A DNA stretch of 64,000 bases from Serripes groenlandicus (GCA_031761405.1 JASEVX010000013.1:36566694-36630693); one strand, 5' to 3'. Positions 36,521 to 48,591 are shown, counted from the stretch's first letter. The notes: generated by a model from the sequence alone, not told the origin. A program made the numbers and translations.

Positions 36521-37600
36521 TTTTTCGTAATTCAGCCAAGATTTCTTTGGCCGTATTAATTTGGTAGAAATAGGGTTCCCAAGCATTTACAAAACTATGG
36601 TAGCCTTGCTATCGCAATTTTAACAAAAATGAATGTTTTCCTTTAAATCATTGAATTGTTGCTACAATGCGACTGCTAGGTCACGGTCAGTGAACACTCT
36701 ATAATTATAAACTTAAATACTTTTCCAACTCCTCAAATTTAATTTAAATGTCTGTTTTATTACACAAAAGCAATTTACAAAATTTCGTCTGACATTGTTT
36801 TCTGACAAATCAAGTCGGACACAAAACGTGTTTTCTACCTGACTCGAACTGATGCACGAGCATTTCGAGTTTGTTTGCGTTCGTGCATACCTACCTGTAT
36901 TAATTCTACTAAAACAACCCAAATTAGATATCATTTGACTGGCATGCGAAAACCCCATAAAGTTAAGTAGTTTAAGACTTGATGTGCCACAAGTACATAA
37001 CTCAACGAGAGCATGCCATTGGATTTGTACAGCGTCGAATAATGTCATTTAGTGTTGAACTTTTATACTTTAACATAATTTAAATCCATGTGTTTTCGTC
37101 CATATATAATCTGCACGGCATGATCTGAGGTAAGTTTTAAGTTCTTGTCCATTTTAGGTAGCTAGGTTTTTGGCAGCGACCACAAAATCGTTAAAAACCA
37201 TCGTGGCTACGTATTGATGACGTCGCCGACGGACGCAGACGCACTCGAAGACTTATGACATCCTTACGTAAGGACAGATCAATGGGAAGACTACATTTCG
37301 AACAGTTGCAGAACAGTCATTAGGCCAAATTGCGGTCACACTTGATAGGTATGTGCTCTTATGTGACAGACAACCTCAGTATAAAAATAAAACTAATTCA
37401 GATCTTAATTAATGTTATAATTGTTACGTTTTCATAGAAGAAACAGTGTTATGTTGGAATTTTATCCAATTGTCATTAAATATTACAAAAATTAAAAGTT
37501 AAATATGAAATTCAAAGTAAGGAGTAATTAGTGTTATTGAGTTCATGTAAATTGACATTGTTACTTATGTAACGTTTTCAACATGTGAGGAACTTGAATT
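36521..37600. other. No supported gene
   Basis: Non-coding. The minus-strand frame 36713-37048 has no recognisable domain. A perfect palindrome TCCTTACGTAAGGA lies near 37261-37274. Confidence 0.4.
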
Positions 37601-37935
37601 GAATTGTTATACTTGAACGCATTTCAAATAATTGGCTCTTGGTGAAATATCATCGGAAACTTGCAATCCAATTGAGCACCCCAACCATTGCTTTGGCCAT
37701 GGTTTCATCCGACCCGCGTAGGCGCAGCGAGGGCTCCACGTAGGGGTTGTAAGTGGAACAGTCCATTATGGGCCACCCTAATCAAATAATTGTTTCAAGA
37801 CTTTAAGGAAAATTATATCCAATTGTCAATGTAATACGGCAAGTGTCGGATCTTATTAAGAGAGCATAAAGCTTAGAACAGCGGTGAATGAGACTGATAT
37901 GAACGGGTATGTACGCAAATAAAGCCTAGAAAGAC

Positions 37936-38030
37936 AATGGTACAGTGTTAGAGCGTCGGCCTCTCGAATCAACGGTCCCGGGTTCGATTCCGTGATGAGC
38001 AGGTACTGGTTTTGTATCCAGGAATCAGAC
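37936..38030 (+). mobile_element. tRNA-derived SINE fragment
   Basis: ATGGTACAGTGTTAGAGCGTC (A-box-like) and GGGTTCGATTCC (B box, 37979-37990) are followed by CAGGTACTGGTTTTGTATCCAGG. That last word is shared with the SINE at 55867-56015. Confidence 0.6.
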
Positions 38031-38570
38031 ATCGAACGAGATTAATATAAGCTTAAAGATAGTTGCGTAATCGATGTAAAATAAATAAGTTTAAACTAAA
38101 TATAGCCTGGGCATGTTTGAGAACCGTTACTATCTTAATTTTGCTATGTTTAAAATCTTATATGAGTAAAACCCGTGTCTATTCTTCAACAAAGAAAATG
38201 TTCATTGTCGCATGCGTGCTTGTTGTAACCGTCCATGGACTTTGAAAAAGTAACAGTGCAAGCTTAATCTCGACCTTGGTTCCGAAGCATCCATGCCTGT
38301 AATTTAATATGTCCTTGCTAATACTGAAGTTTTCACTGTCCTGGCAGGTGTCCATTTCGCATGGTCTGGTACCTTTGCATTTGGCATGTCAAACCCTATG
38401 CTGGAGTAACTGCAAATAATTCACCGGTTGCGAGCGTATCATTCAGAGCTCCCTGCAACATTGGGTTTAATTAAGAAATAAAATCGTTATTGTTATTTGA
38501 CAAATATATATTTATCTTCAATATTGAAGCCTATGGAAAAAGTTAAACGTGAACATGGTATGACAAAGTA

Positions 38571-38773
38571 TAACACTTTCCCAAATAAACGAATCTTCAG
38601 CAGGCGACCTTGATCATAGATTGGAAAACATATCAAAAATATCTGAAATTGAATGTATAATTTTGAAATATTGATGACAACATTGTGGCAAATGGACTAT
38701 CGCTTATTATGAGCAATTGCTATAGCTACTGATGCGATAAAAAGCGACTGCAAGTGGTAAAAAAAAAGTTAAC
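38571..38773. repeat. Palindromic CTGCAGCAGAC element
   Basis: AACACTTTCCCAAATAAACG and TTCAGCAGGCGACCTTG at the left; ACAACATTGTGGCAAATGG...CGCTTATTATGAGCAATTGC near 38668-38712; AAGCGACTGCAAGTGGTAAA at the right. Confidence 0.65.
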
Positions 38774-39742
38774 TATAGATTAATAAAGATTGTATATGTC
38801 TTTAAATCTGATTATTACGCTTATCATGCTTTACACGCATTTAACTGTTTCGCTTCCAAAGCAAACAAAGGCATTGTGTGCCATTTAGACATGAAACTTT
38901 ACCGAATTTCCAGTTGGGCGAAAAATGTAGAAGTCAATTTTCAACTTGACGAGTCGACTTTGTGAAATTCGGTAGTGAAAGAGTTAAGCTGTGTTTGTAT
39001 CGCGAACACAATGCATCTGTTACAAAATAGTTGCAAGCTGTGCAAATCACAATTTGTTTGCACAAACGTGTAAATGTAGTTGAATTGTTCTATATTCAAT
39101 GTTTGATTAGAGCAGATAATTCCGATTAAATGTTAAAATACAAATGAAATAAAAACAAATATTCAACCAGTGTCGGCCTGAATTCAGCAGGATATGGGAT
39201 AATACCACACTGTTACATGTTGTATCTTGTTACAAAACTAGAGTAGAATTAACTGTAAATATATGTTCTAATCACATTGACTGTATAGTGGTAAGAGTTT
39301 CCGCAATGGATCGAATCCCGATAAGGTCAAACCAAATATTTTTAAAATAGCTGCACTAGCTTCCTTCCGTTGCACTCACATTTATTTATTTCATTTTCAA
39401 CCCAATGTATTAGTCGTCCACCTAGAGTCCTGAAGGGAACCAAATGTTGGGACAGTGTCCGTCTGTCCATCCGTCCTTCAATACATCTATATCTCGTATA
39501 CAATGTCAAATAGGAGTTTAAGTTTGGTTTGTACATTTTGGGAAGACAGTGTGTCGTGTACCAAATTTTGGACACCTTGAAATTTCGACCCCTAATTATA
39601 AAAAGTACTTGCACAGGCCGTATTCCTATGCTATCACACCGAAACATACCCAATATGTCATCTTAAAGGAGTACACACAGGTCGAATCTTTGCTTTTAGT
39701 ACTATGGTGTTCAAAAGATTACCTTTTTGATGAAGATCATCC

Positions 39743-39914
39743 CTCTTCTGGGCCTATATTATAAGCTTCTCATCCATAAACAAATATTGATATATATTCA
39801 ATTTGATATCACCACTTTTTAGTTTTGATGAGTTCATGTATAGAGTATATCTATTGAATATATTTCGATATTTGTTTATGGATGAGAAGCTTATAATAAA
39901 GGCCCAGAAAAGAC
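39743..39914. mobile_element. MITE with ~57-bp inverted arms
   Basis: The left arm begins CTTCTGGGCCTATATTATAA at 39745 and ends ATATATTCAA at 39801. The right arm begins TTGAATATATTTCGATATTT at 39854 and ends AGGCCCAGAAAAG at 39912. Both contain GCTTCTCATCCATAAACAAATA or its complement. A 52-bp spacer separates them. It could fold into a long hairpin. No coding content. Confidence 0.85.
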
Positions 39915-40071
39915 TGAATGAATGAGCAGGTTGATCTTACTCATTGTTTATTCGTTGTTTGCATATATGATAAGCAACATTTGATGGTGAACTGGATAAA
40001 GGTTAATTTGATCGGATATGGACGCTTGTTAACATCATTAACATTCGCGAAGAGGAACGGAAAAAAAGAAA

Positions 40072-40390
40072 GAAGTCACGTGAAATATACAGTGGCGGAT
40101 TAACCGGGGGGCGTAAGGCTCGTGCGTCGACAAATTAATGGTAAACAAAGAAAATGCGTGGCAATATGTAGTGGCATATTTAGCGGGGGGCCATAGGGCC
40201 CGTGCCCTACTCCCCCCACCCCACAAAAGAAGTCACGTGAAATATACATTGGCGGATTAACCGGGGGCCGCAGGGCCTGTGTGTCAAAAAATTAATGGTA
40301 AACAAAGAAAAAAACTCGGAAAATGTAGTGGCGGATTTAGCGGGGGCCCTTGGGGCCGGTGCCCGACTCCCCCCACCCCACGTCACCCCA
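40072..40390. repeat. 157-bp tandem duplication, GC-rich, with GTGGCGGAT ends
   Basis: GTCACGTGAAATATACAKTGGCGGATTAACCGGGGG at 40075 and 40232. Each unit then holds AATTAATGGTAAACAAAGAAAA and GTAGTGGC(G/A)(G/T)ATTTAGCGGGGG plus CTCCCCCCACCCCAC. GTGGCGGATT-type words are common transposon ends; I could not assign a family. Confidence 0.85.
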
Positions 40391-40495
40391 ACCCGGTCGG
40401 GCATCATACATATCTGGCGAGCGCCGGGCCAAATTCACGGGTCACAGCCCGGCCGGACATCGAGCAGACATTGACCGGTGAAAGGAGGCGTCTGG

Positions 40496-40570
40496 CCCGA
40501 CCATCCAATGTGTCTCGCAGGTTATAAAAGCCGGGTCATCGCATCATTAACCAGATTCCAGTCGCGCTTT
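40496..40570 (+). promoter_or_regulatory. CCAAT/TATA promoter-like block
   Basis: CCATCCAATGTG (40502-40513) is followed by TTATAAAAGCC (TATA box about 40524-40530), with a GC-rich upstream stretch unlike the surroundings. Downstream lie TTCCAGTCGCGC and a 5' leader up to ATGCCCTATAAAAGAAGG at 40634, whose frame stops after 8 codons. A neighbouring frame gives GEGEGSTNKKGRVAVKG, a basic composition that hints at a small chromatin-type protein with frameshifts. That identity is speculative. Confidence 0.35.
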
Positions 40571-40794
40571 TCACAGAAGGTAGCAATTTTACACACAGTT
40601 TATCACAAAAGTGTCAGAGTAACAGTACTCCAAGATGCCCTATAAAAGAAGGGAGGACTGAAGGTGAAGGAGAGGGCAGTACCAACAAGAAAGGGAGAGT
40701 GGCAGTAAAGGGAATAAGACCTCTGCTCTTCAGTCACCAATGCACCAATAACTAAGTTGTAGAGGTAGCGTGCAAACGCAAACCTCTCCCTCAA

Positions 40795-41492
40795 TCGTGC
40801 TGTGCAAGTGCTGTGGAGGTATCAACGGCATTTTCGTTATAATGCTTGTCTTAATGATATCTAAGTCAAGTTCGATTATGGGTCATATTGGGTCAGAAAC
40901 TAGGACACTAAGCCGAATTGAAGAAATTCTTTTTAACATAATAGAGGCTGCATTTTTAACATGAGCATGTTGAAGCTATATCAGAATGTTTGTCTTGATG
41001 ATATGTAGGTCAAGTTTGAATATTGGTCATGTCTGTTAAAAAACTAGTTCACTAGGCCAAATTGAATGAAAATCTTGACAACAATGTAGAGGCCACGTTT
41101 TTTAAAATTTTGGTCAGAATGTCTTTCTTAATGATATCTGGTCCATGTTCGAATAAGGGTCATATCGGGTCAACAAAAATAGGTCACTAGGCCAAATGAA
41201 GGAAAATCTGGATGTTGCATTATGAATCTTTGTCAGAATAATTGTCTTCATCAGTTTTGCATATTTCAAACACTTTCTCCCGGTCTAGTACATGGTTTAG
41301 AAAACTATATCAACTTGATGAAATGTGATTTAACATTTACATATTTCTCAATATAATAATGGAGAAACTCCAAAATCTGCCTAAACATGCTGTCAAATTT
41401 CCCTTTGATTCTTCATGCCTTAAATGTGTATACTTGTCAGCTCTTGCTAGGTGAACGATAAAGTGCCAACGAGGTCCTTCTGTTTTTAAATT
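40795..41492 (-). mobile_element. Hairpin-ended tandem-repeat element, eroded
   Basis: The right end (CTAGGTGAACGATAAAGTGCCAACGAGGTCCTTCTGTTTTT) is a worn form of the complement of AACAAGAGGGCC...CGCTCACCT. The body has TTGATGATATGTAGGTCAAG and TAGGTCACTAGGCCAAAT units. Confidence 0.55.
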
Positions 41493-41670
41493 GGCAGTTT
41501 AATCAAATTTACTATTTTTGACATGATCTTTCAACTTCTTGACAATAAATACATAAACATAAGCTGCAATTGTTATTTCCTTTCACATTTCCCCTACTTC
41601 TCAAACCTTCCAGCAGCCCCCGTGCCATCAGCACTGCAGTGCTTTGATTTATACATAGCGAAAGTGTACA

Positions 41671-42292
41671 TACAGGGTGGTTCGAAATACATGTCCCCAC
41701 TTTAAGTTGTCATAATTTATTTCGAGCATGCATAAAATACTCAAAATAGTGCAATGCAAAGTATTAAGCCATACCATTTTCCTGGACTAGTGCACACTAA
41801 CTGATTACGTAATCACATTTGGTGTATGACATCATCAGTGATATCATCAGAATTGCACAAACATGGATTCTCAGAAAGATACAGTTATGGTCAAACTCAA
41901 CTATGAATACAAAGTCTTCAAATGCAATCAGGAAAGTCATACGAAAGCAATACCCATACATAAATCCATTATCAAGGAAATACACATACAGAAATGTTAA
42001 GAAACTGGAAGCGTATTTGACAGAAGGAAGGGTAACAGTGAAAGGCGAAAGACTGGCCGATCAGAAGGCATCATCGAAGAGGTTATGGAAGTAATTGATG
42101 AAACCCCAAAGATGTTAGTAAAAACAGTTTTGAGAAACAAAACAAGTGTTTCTGACCAAATTTGTCGTTTTGAAGAAGAGAGGACACGCTCTACATAATG
42201 TACAGATCAAACAAAATGGAGCTGCGCCTCATATAACCAATCTTGCCCTGAACTGGCTAAATGACACATTCGCGTCAAATCTTATTCCTTGA
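41671..42292 (+). pseudogene. Relic of a mariner-like (DDE) transposase element
   Basis: TACAGGGTGGTTCGAAATAC at 41671 looks like the terminal repeat of a mariner-type element. The frame at 41855-42090 includes RKVIRKQYPYINPLSRKYTYRNVKKLEAY, resembling the helix-turn-helix region of such transposases. Further on, NGAAPHITNLALNWLNDTFASNLIP (42215-42289, in part) matches the QDGAPPH...V..WL...F catalytic-region motif before a stop. The piece is frameshifted and internally deleted, and no right terminal repeat was found. Confidence 0.65.
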
Positions 42293-42303
42293 AGACAGCT
42301 TTT

Positions 42304-42337
42304 GAGTGAGTGAGTGAGTGAGTGAGTGAGTGAGTGA
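42304..42337. repeat. (GTGA)n microsatellite
   Basis: About eight GTGA units directly after the transposase relic. Confidence 0.95.
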
Positions 42338-42399
42338 AATCGTGAGTCATATATATTGTGATGTATGTTGGGCATATAAATGTATAACATATATTATAT

Positions 42400-43350
42400 G
42401 TATCCTTCTATCCCCAAAAGTTGCATTCTAACTTGAAAAGCCTTAACGAGATACTTTACAACTTACATTATTGTGACTGCAAACGTATATGTAAAATACT
42501 ATTAAAACATGTTTATTTCGACACGTATCCAATATGGTTTGAAGTCAATTATTCTTAATTATTCATATTTCAAATACAGTACTAATTTGACAGAATCTAA
42601 AATCCCTATCTATTATTCCCAGGTGCCTTATCCGTTCAAACATAATGTCATGGCTAGAACAACCGAAATTAGACAGTATGTGTTTGAGGAGATATGTTAT
42701 ATCTACATTTAGGTATTATTTGGGGGTAAGAGTCGTTTTAAACTGCTTGTGGATTAATGCATAAGAGGTAGTATTTATATTTAGAGGTCGTATGTTGAGT
42801 AGAACAATATTCTAGTCTATATATGATTTTGTTCTAACAATATAGCATCATTGCCAACATCGTGAGCAATCCACATGTAGCCAAAACGATATGTATAAAG
42901 CAAAGCCTTTATTCATGTCGCAAAAGTGCGTCTACTTGCAAAGAACATATTGTTTATATTTATTGATTTAATGATTGGGTTTAAATGCCGTCTATAACAA
43001 ACAAAATTCAGTCACTCACGAATAACAATACACAAGCATTTCCAAACAACTGGCTGCATTTCTACAATGACTGTAATTTCGCGTGTTGAGACGATTGGTG
43101 GTTATTGCATCGACTTTCTTCAAACGTCGGCAAGATTGAGGATCGAGCTCGGATTCGCATTCACAACCCCATGGATTTACATTCCGTTTCGCTACGGACT
43201 GATTTATCAGCGCTCGGGTTGATTATATTTGCACATTAACCATCTACAAATGGGTGTTACTTTTCGAAACCTGAAGAGGACTCTCACTTGATTACTGTGA
43301 GAGAAAGGAGAACTTATTCCCCTGTGAAAGAGACAGGCATATACACACAG
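42400..43350. other. No supported gene
   Basis: AT-rich with no recognisable coding or repeat structure; GA/CAGA-rich low complexity begins near 43355. Confidence 0.4.
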
Positions 43351-43354
43351 ATAG

Positions 43355-43470
43355 AGAGATAGCAAGGGGGAGGGAGAAAAGAGAAAACAAAAGAGAGAGT
43401 GTGTTTGTGAGAGAGAGAGACGGACAGACTGACATACAGACAGACAGGGCGACATACGCACAGACAGACA
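43355..43470. repeat. GA/CAGACA low-complexity tract
   Basis: AGAGAGAT, GAGAGAGAGACGGACAGACTG and CAGACAGACAGGG runs, directly left of a module fragment; CA tracts hold the same position before S1 and S2. Confidence 0.85.
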
Positions 43471-43554
43471 AAATGTCTTACCTAAAATGTAATATGTCTT
43501 TCCAATTGTACGCCCACGATATAATTGTTGACGGCTATTTACCCTAGAGGTTAT

Positions 43555-43720
43555 TATCCTTCTTGAAATGATAGCGTGTGTCTGTACATTCAAAAACAGC
43601 GATCTGATTACACGGATGACTTTAATAATGGTTCCCTTTTCATCTTCTGTCTCCGTAATGATAAAGAAAGGAAACCAGGACAAAACGTTCGTAAAGGAAA
43701 GATGTGCACAATGAAACAGT
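43555..43720 (+). repeat. Fragment of the segmental-duplication module start
   Basis: GACTTTAATAATGGTTCCCTTTTCATCT and GAAAGGAAACCAGGACAAAACG match 23040-23110 and 15810-15880. Confidence 0.65.
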
Positions 43721-44084
43721 GGTCACATTGAAACTACGAATTAACGCCCCATCAATAGAATTCTATGTCTATCACGGTCGTTTAAGCTATTTTAATGTTT
43801 GGTCACGACTCTGAGCCTTAAAGAAGGAAACCACTACTCCTTGACATTACTATATAGGAAATTAAATCCTCGTCTTTCTCTTTCGAGGCGGATGCTGTGA
43901 TCACTTAACCACTTAAGCGATCAAAACTCAAAGGCCTTTCGGTTTTTTCGAACCAGTGAAAAACGTTTTTGCAGTTATGAACTGTATTCCTCCATAAAGA
44001 AATATTATCCAATTATAAAAAGTCAAATGAGAATAGTATTAAAGTTCTCCCGATATTTGGTTTTCCTGGTTAACCGCACTTTCC

Positions 44085-44245
44085 CACATTCATATCCGCA
44101 GCAGACGGCTTTGAAAACTTCTTTTCAAATGAATGTAATATCTACATAAATGCAATTGTTACGCCTGTTTTAATATATATATAAATATGACAACAATGTG
44201 GCTTAAGTAGAAATATCTCATTCTAAGCAGTAGAATACATATGTC
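44085..44245. repeat. Palindromic CTGCAGCAGAC element, partial
   Basis: CACTTTCCCACATTCATATCCGCAGCAGACGGCTTTGAAAAC at the left and ACAACAATGTGGC...AGAAATATCTCATTCTAAGC at the right. Confidence 0.6.
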
Positions 44246-44315
44246 AAAAAGTTAAACCAGCAACAAAACTGGCAATTTTATCCGGAGTACAATCCTCAGG
44301 TAATATTATTTCTGG

Positions 44316-44981
44316 ATAAACTCATCAATAGTAAAGTTCTTTGTTTTTTACCCAGGGTATGTCTGGATAAACTAATCAATCATAAAAAACCTTTTAATTT
44401 ATCTAGGGTATACCCGGATAAACTAATCAATAGTATAATACTTGGTATTTTACCCAGGGTAAGCCTGGATAAACTAATCAATAGTATAATACTTGGTATT
44501 TTACCCAGGGTAAACCTGGATAAATTAATCAATAGTATAATACTTTGTATGTTATTCAGGGTATGTCTGGATAAACTAGTCAATAATATAATACTTTGTA
44601 TTTTACCCAGGGTATGTCTGAATAAACTAATCAATAATATAATACTTTGTATTTTACTCTGGGTATGTATAAACTAATCAATACTAAAATACCTAGGATA
44701 TGTCTGGATAAACTAATCAATAGTATAATACTTTGTATTTGACCCAGGATATGTCTGGATAAACTTATAAATAGTATAATACTTTGTGTTTTACCCAGGA
44801 TATGTCTGGATAAACTAATCAATTATAATACTTTGTATGTTATCCAGGGTATGTCCGGGTAAACTTATAAATAGTTTATTAATACTTTGTATTTGATCCA
44901 GGGTATGACAGGGTAAACAAATCAATAATATAAGTATTGGTATTTTACCCAGGGTTTGTCAGGATAAACTAATCAATAGTT
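44316..44981. repeat. 51-bp minisatellite, about 13 units
   Basis: Each unit reads ATAAACTAATCAATAGTATA then ATACTTTGTATTTTACCCAG then GGTATGTCTGG. Units are mostly 51 bp with two shortened ones. The array abuts the 5' end of element D. Serine/isoleucine-rich minus-strand frames here are artefacts of the 51-bp (17-codon) period. Confidence 0.95.
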
Positions 44982-45107
44982 ATGTATATATAGGTACTAC
45001 CTATTTACGAAAGGAACGTAGAATGATTGAAAACGTTGGTCATAAAAATGATTGTAAAAGTAATTGACTAGACGATGATGTTTGCATGATCATAAAATGT
45101 TTGCAAT

Positions 45108-45225
45108 GTGTCTACATTAAGATGCTATCTGATGCCTCTGCAGCAGACATATTTTGAAAACAGTATGAAAAAAGGAAATATTGCTCACAATGAGCAGTTT
45201 CCCCCTTTGTCAACATGTTTTCAAC
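45108..45225. repeat. Palindromic CTGCAGCAGAC element
   Basis: GATGCCTCTGCAGCAGACAT...TTTTGAAAACAG, then GGAAATATTGCTCACAATGAGCAGTTTCC, then TGTCAACATGTTTTC, inside copy D. Confidence 0.7.
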
Positions 45226-45794
45226 TATATTGGATAATAACACTTTGGATAAAGATATTTTCCAAAGTTTTGTCTAAAAGTTTTCAAAGAGGTTGGCTGC
45301 ATATCTGTTGCATGTTGTTAAGAAAACTGGAATTCCTCTAGAATGTAAGTACCTGTATCATCATTTAAAAATTAAAAATCTTTTATTCTCTTATAGTAGG
45401 TTAAGCCTAGTTATCTCTTTTTTGTTTTATGTGGATGAGTTTTGAAACATTTGAAGCATTGTTGTGAACATTATGAGAACAAATACAAACTGATTTTATT
45501 GAACAATTTATACTTTTCTTTTTGTGCATTTCATTCTACTTACAAACGCAATTGTCGTGTGTCTATAATATTCATAGTTTCCCACATTCAACAAATCTGC
45601 AGCAACCCTTTGAAAACTTCCTGGCAAAAATACTGACAATCACAATTAATTGATCAATACGACTAAAAATAATACACATACCGTGGTTGGGTTTGTTCAT
45701 CAGATCTTTTTTAATCGGATCAATGATGTCGATGTATATAGATTTTTGTAAATCTTTTGACAAAATAAAAATGCAATTATCTTTTGTCTATGAT

Positions 45795-45945
45795 ATTCAT
45801 ATGTTCCCACATTCAACAAATCTGCAGTAACCCTTTGGAAACCTCTTTTGCAAAAGGAGAAATTGCTCATTTTGGGCATTTCCCCCATTTGAACTAATGT
45901 TTTCAGAAGCCATCAGAAAGCGTCCGTATATGGAAAAGGGTTATA
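45795..45945. repeat. Palindromic CTGCAGCAGAC element
   Basis: TTCCCACATTCAACAAATCTGCAG at the left (also repeated at 45578), AAAGGAGAAATTGCTCATTTTGGGCATTTCCCC at the centre, AAAGCGTCCGTATATGGAAAAGGG at the right. Confidence 0.7.
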
Positions 45946-47433
45946 TAAGAAAGAATCTAAAAGTTACCTACATTGAATAATTGTAAGAAAGGAGAAATCT
46001 CTCATTTAAGAGAGAAGCATTCAAAAGAAATCTTGAACATGTTTGGAAAAGTTTAATATGCTCATAATGATTAATTTCTTCAAGGAAACCATACTATAAT
46101 TTGTCATGATATTAAATGTTTGTGCTCCAAAGCTATATGTACTAGCAAGTATCAGTGTTTAACCCTGTCCCACATGCAGAGAGTAATTTCTCTTTTTCTA
46201 ATAATATTTTCTATTGTATACATGTATAATAATAACATGACAATTGATGGATGTTACAAAGGTTTTTCCTGAGTTGTTTTCAAACAAATCTGCTGTAGTC
46301 TGATTTATGTGAGAAAATACTAAATTATTCTACAATATCTTTAAGAATTTTCTTATTGTTCCGTGTATTTGTTTCATGTGTGAAATGATAACAGCTATTA
46401 TTGGATATATTCCATATGAGTCATCAAATAAAAAAAACACTTTCAGTTTCAGTGCTAATCAACATTATCTTATCTAAAGTGTCCTCTTCAATCATTGATT
46501 CTCTGAATACTGCACACTACTGCTGTCCACAATAAAATTGCATTTATTCTTTCCAACGACTAATTGGCAAGTTCTGTTTTCAGAGTGCGGTTTTTAGTCG
46601 CAAATTTACCCTACACATGAATACGCTCAGAAGATATAAGATCCATCAAGTTTCTTTTTTTTGTCTTTGCGTAAGAAATTTGTTTCCTTCCCTTCATGAA
46701 GTCTTGAATGTCAAGCTTATCACCCTTAGCACAAACTTCACCTGCTATAGTGAAACCTCTCTTAGTCATTCTTTTTTTTATAAATTTCGGAATTCTTAGT
46801 AATGTGTTTACAATTGGTCACTAAATGAAGTTCAATATAGCCTGTGTAGGTCAGGTTTCGTTCGGATTCTGTTAGGCCTACTTACCAACACTTTAGAAGA
46901 TGGATTTATATTCAAATAGCTCAACCAGATACTCCTCTCTAGTCGTTATATGTGGAATACAGTGAAACACGGACAGTATTCGTTGTTTATGTAAAGCGCT
47001 TTACTGTAAATGGACGTGCTTCTACGTCACATTGGGCGAGATGCTTTAGTAAATTATATTTACTGTCGTCTACTTTTACGAACGGAACAAATTTAACTGT
47101 TCCGTAAAATTGTTAGTTCGCGACATGAATTTTCAATCCGTTTGACAAACCGCATTTTATACATAACTAAAATGGCGATTCCCATTAATTTAGCGAGTTC
47201 CAATTCAGAAAGCTTCATGGGTTATGAAGTTTTTTTCGTTTTAAGTATTGGTGTATACTATTGGAAATGCCAGATAGTAGATATCTACGCAACTGTTACT
47301 GTTGAAATCTTTATACGACGTAGGACGTAAAACCTGGGCAAGTTATTGGAACAAATATCTTTTCTTATATTGTTTTAAAAACAGGAGGTTGGAAACGTGA
47401 ATTAATGTATTAGGTGTTTTAAAGAGCGTCTAG

Positions 47434-47955
47434 TAGATTAATTCAAGCACAATTGGCATGGACGTATCAACGAACCTCGTCGATGTCTTCACTATAAACA
47501 TTATAAGTCACTATTGAATACAGAAACATATCTACTTACAGACATGTCGCTTAATTATAAGATTGCTTTATCAAAATTGTGTTGTTCTAATCATAAGTTT
47601 AGAATTGGGACTGGTGGCAATAGTAAAATTACTCAGGAAAATTGGATATGTTTGTACCGTTTTCAAAAATTTAAGCATAACATTACTGAGTGTGAATATC
47701 AACTATTTTTCCAGTGTCAAAAGTTCCTCGAAATCAGACAGCATTTCCATTTCACCTGGTATAACTCTGGTACAAGCGTTACTAGTTTATACGCTTTATT
47801 ACAATCTTATAAGCAATTGCTAATAAGAAAATTAGCACACTATGTGTATATGCTGTTGAAAGAAATTTAGATTTAGGGACATTTTTCAGAATGTAAAACA
47901 TGTATTTATATTATGTTATGTATTATGGGCCGTTGGCCTAAGTACTTATTACTAA
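47434..47955 (+). pseudogene. LINE ORF2 C-terminal fragment with 3' UTR
   Basis: The frame gives FKHNWHGRINEPRR, SLLNTETYLLTDM, IALSKLCCSNHKFRIGTGG, then ITECEYQLFFQCQKFLEIR, the C-terminal LINE pattern (SKLRxSxHxLxIExGRY...C...H..C). One or more cysteines of the knuckle are lost. The 3' part GTATTATGGGCCGTTGGCCTAAGTACTTA is a typical molluscan LINE 3' UTR. A stop near 47440 ends the readable part upstream. Confidence 0.75.
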
Positions 47956-47967
47956 AAGTTGTAGTTG

Positions 47968-48130
47968 TCACTCTTTGCTACTGCTACTAATAATACTACC
48001 ACTACTTCTACTACTATAAATTCAACTACTACTACTTCTACTTCTACTCCTACTACTGCAACAACTACTACTACTTATACTTATGATATTTGTCATACTA
48101 CTACAACTACTTCTTCTACTTCTCAGTGTC
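47968..48130. repeat. (ACT)n trinucleotide-rich tract
   Basis: Imperfect CTA/ACT runs over about 160 bp just after the LINE 3' end; could be an expanded LINE tail. Confidence 0.9.
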
Positions 48131-48591
48131 ACTTCGCCTTCTCCGTTTCAAATGTCAATTACAGCCTTTACTCAAACTCTATTCCTATTCTTCTCCTACT
48201 TAAAACTCCTTTTTTAGATTAAGTAAGTGATCCTTGAATATCACACGGAAATAAAGACACTCTGTTTCCTGTTGAAACAATAGATAAACGAAACCGGAAA
48301 AAATATGCAAAGTCAAGAGTTGATTTGTATGTATATGCGTTATATCCATGCTAACCTAGTACGTGAATTGCTATCTTATAATGCCCAGCTATATCTAACA
48401 CGAAGAAAAACATAATTCTGACACATAATTATTGAGTTTGCTCGTGAGTGCAACTTTGTCTTGATTTGATTAATTGAGTCTAAACGCAATCTTTATCATT
48501 TTCTGTTTCATTTCACGATGGAAATTTCACATACCCACGTTCTTTAAATCAACAATTTTATATCGATACTGAAATTATAGAGTCGTTGTTA

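Larger units (their letters stand above)
37600..39720 (+). repeat. Segmental-duplication module S4
   Basis: ATTGGCTCTTGGTGAAATATCATC...CACCCCAACCA at 37630 matches 57974 and 25685. GTTAAACGTGAACATGRTATGAC at 38540 matches 59200. TTCAGCAGGATATGGGATAA at 39184 matches 60370. GTCTGTCCATCCGTCCTTCA at 39463 resembles 60760. It stops short of any B-box gene. Confidence 0.65.
44982..47239 (+). mobile_element. Helentron-like element, copy D (2.3 kb)
   Basis: The left end TATATAGGTACTACCTATTTACGAAAGG matches the family's 5' end, followed by GTAATTGACTAGACGATGATG as in copy B. The right end CTTCATGGGTTATGAAGTTTTTTTCG matches the family's 3' end but has lost the hairpin. The interior (46230-46960) is the inverse of copy C around 9460-10730. 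The palindrome GTAAAGCGCTTTAC (46994-47007) is shared with copy C near 8696. Confidence 0.5.

Noticed and set aside
44316..44981. CRISPR-like array of regularly spaced repeats
   Set aside because: Units are contiguous 51-bp minisatellite copies without unique spacers, in animal DNA.
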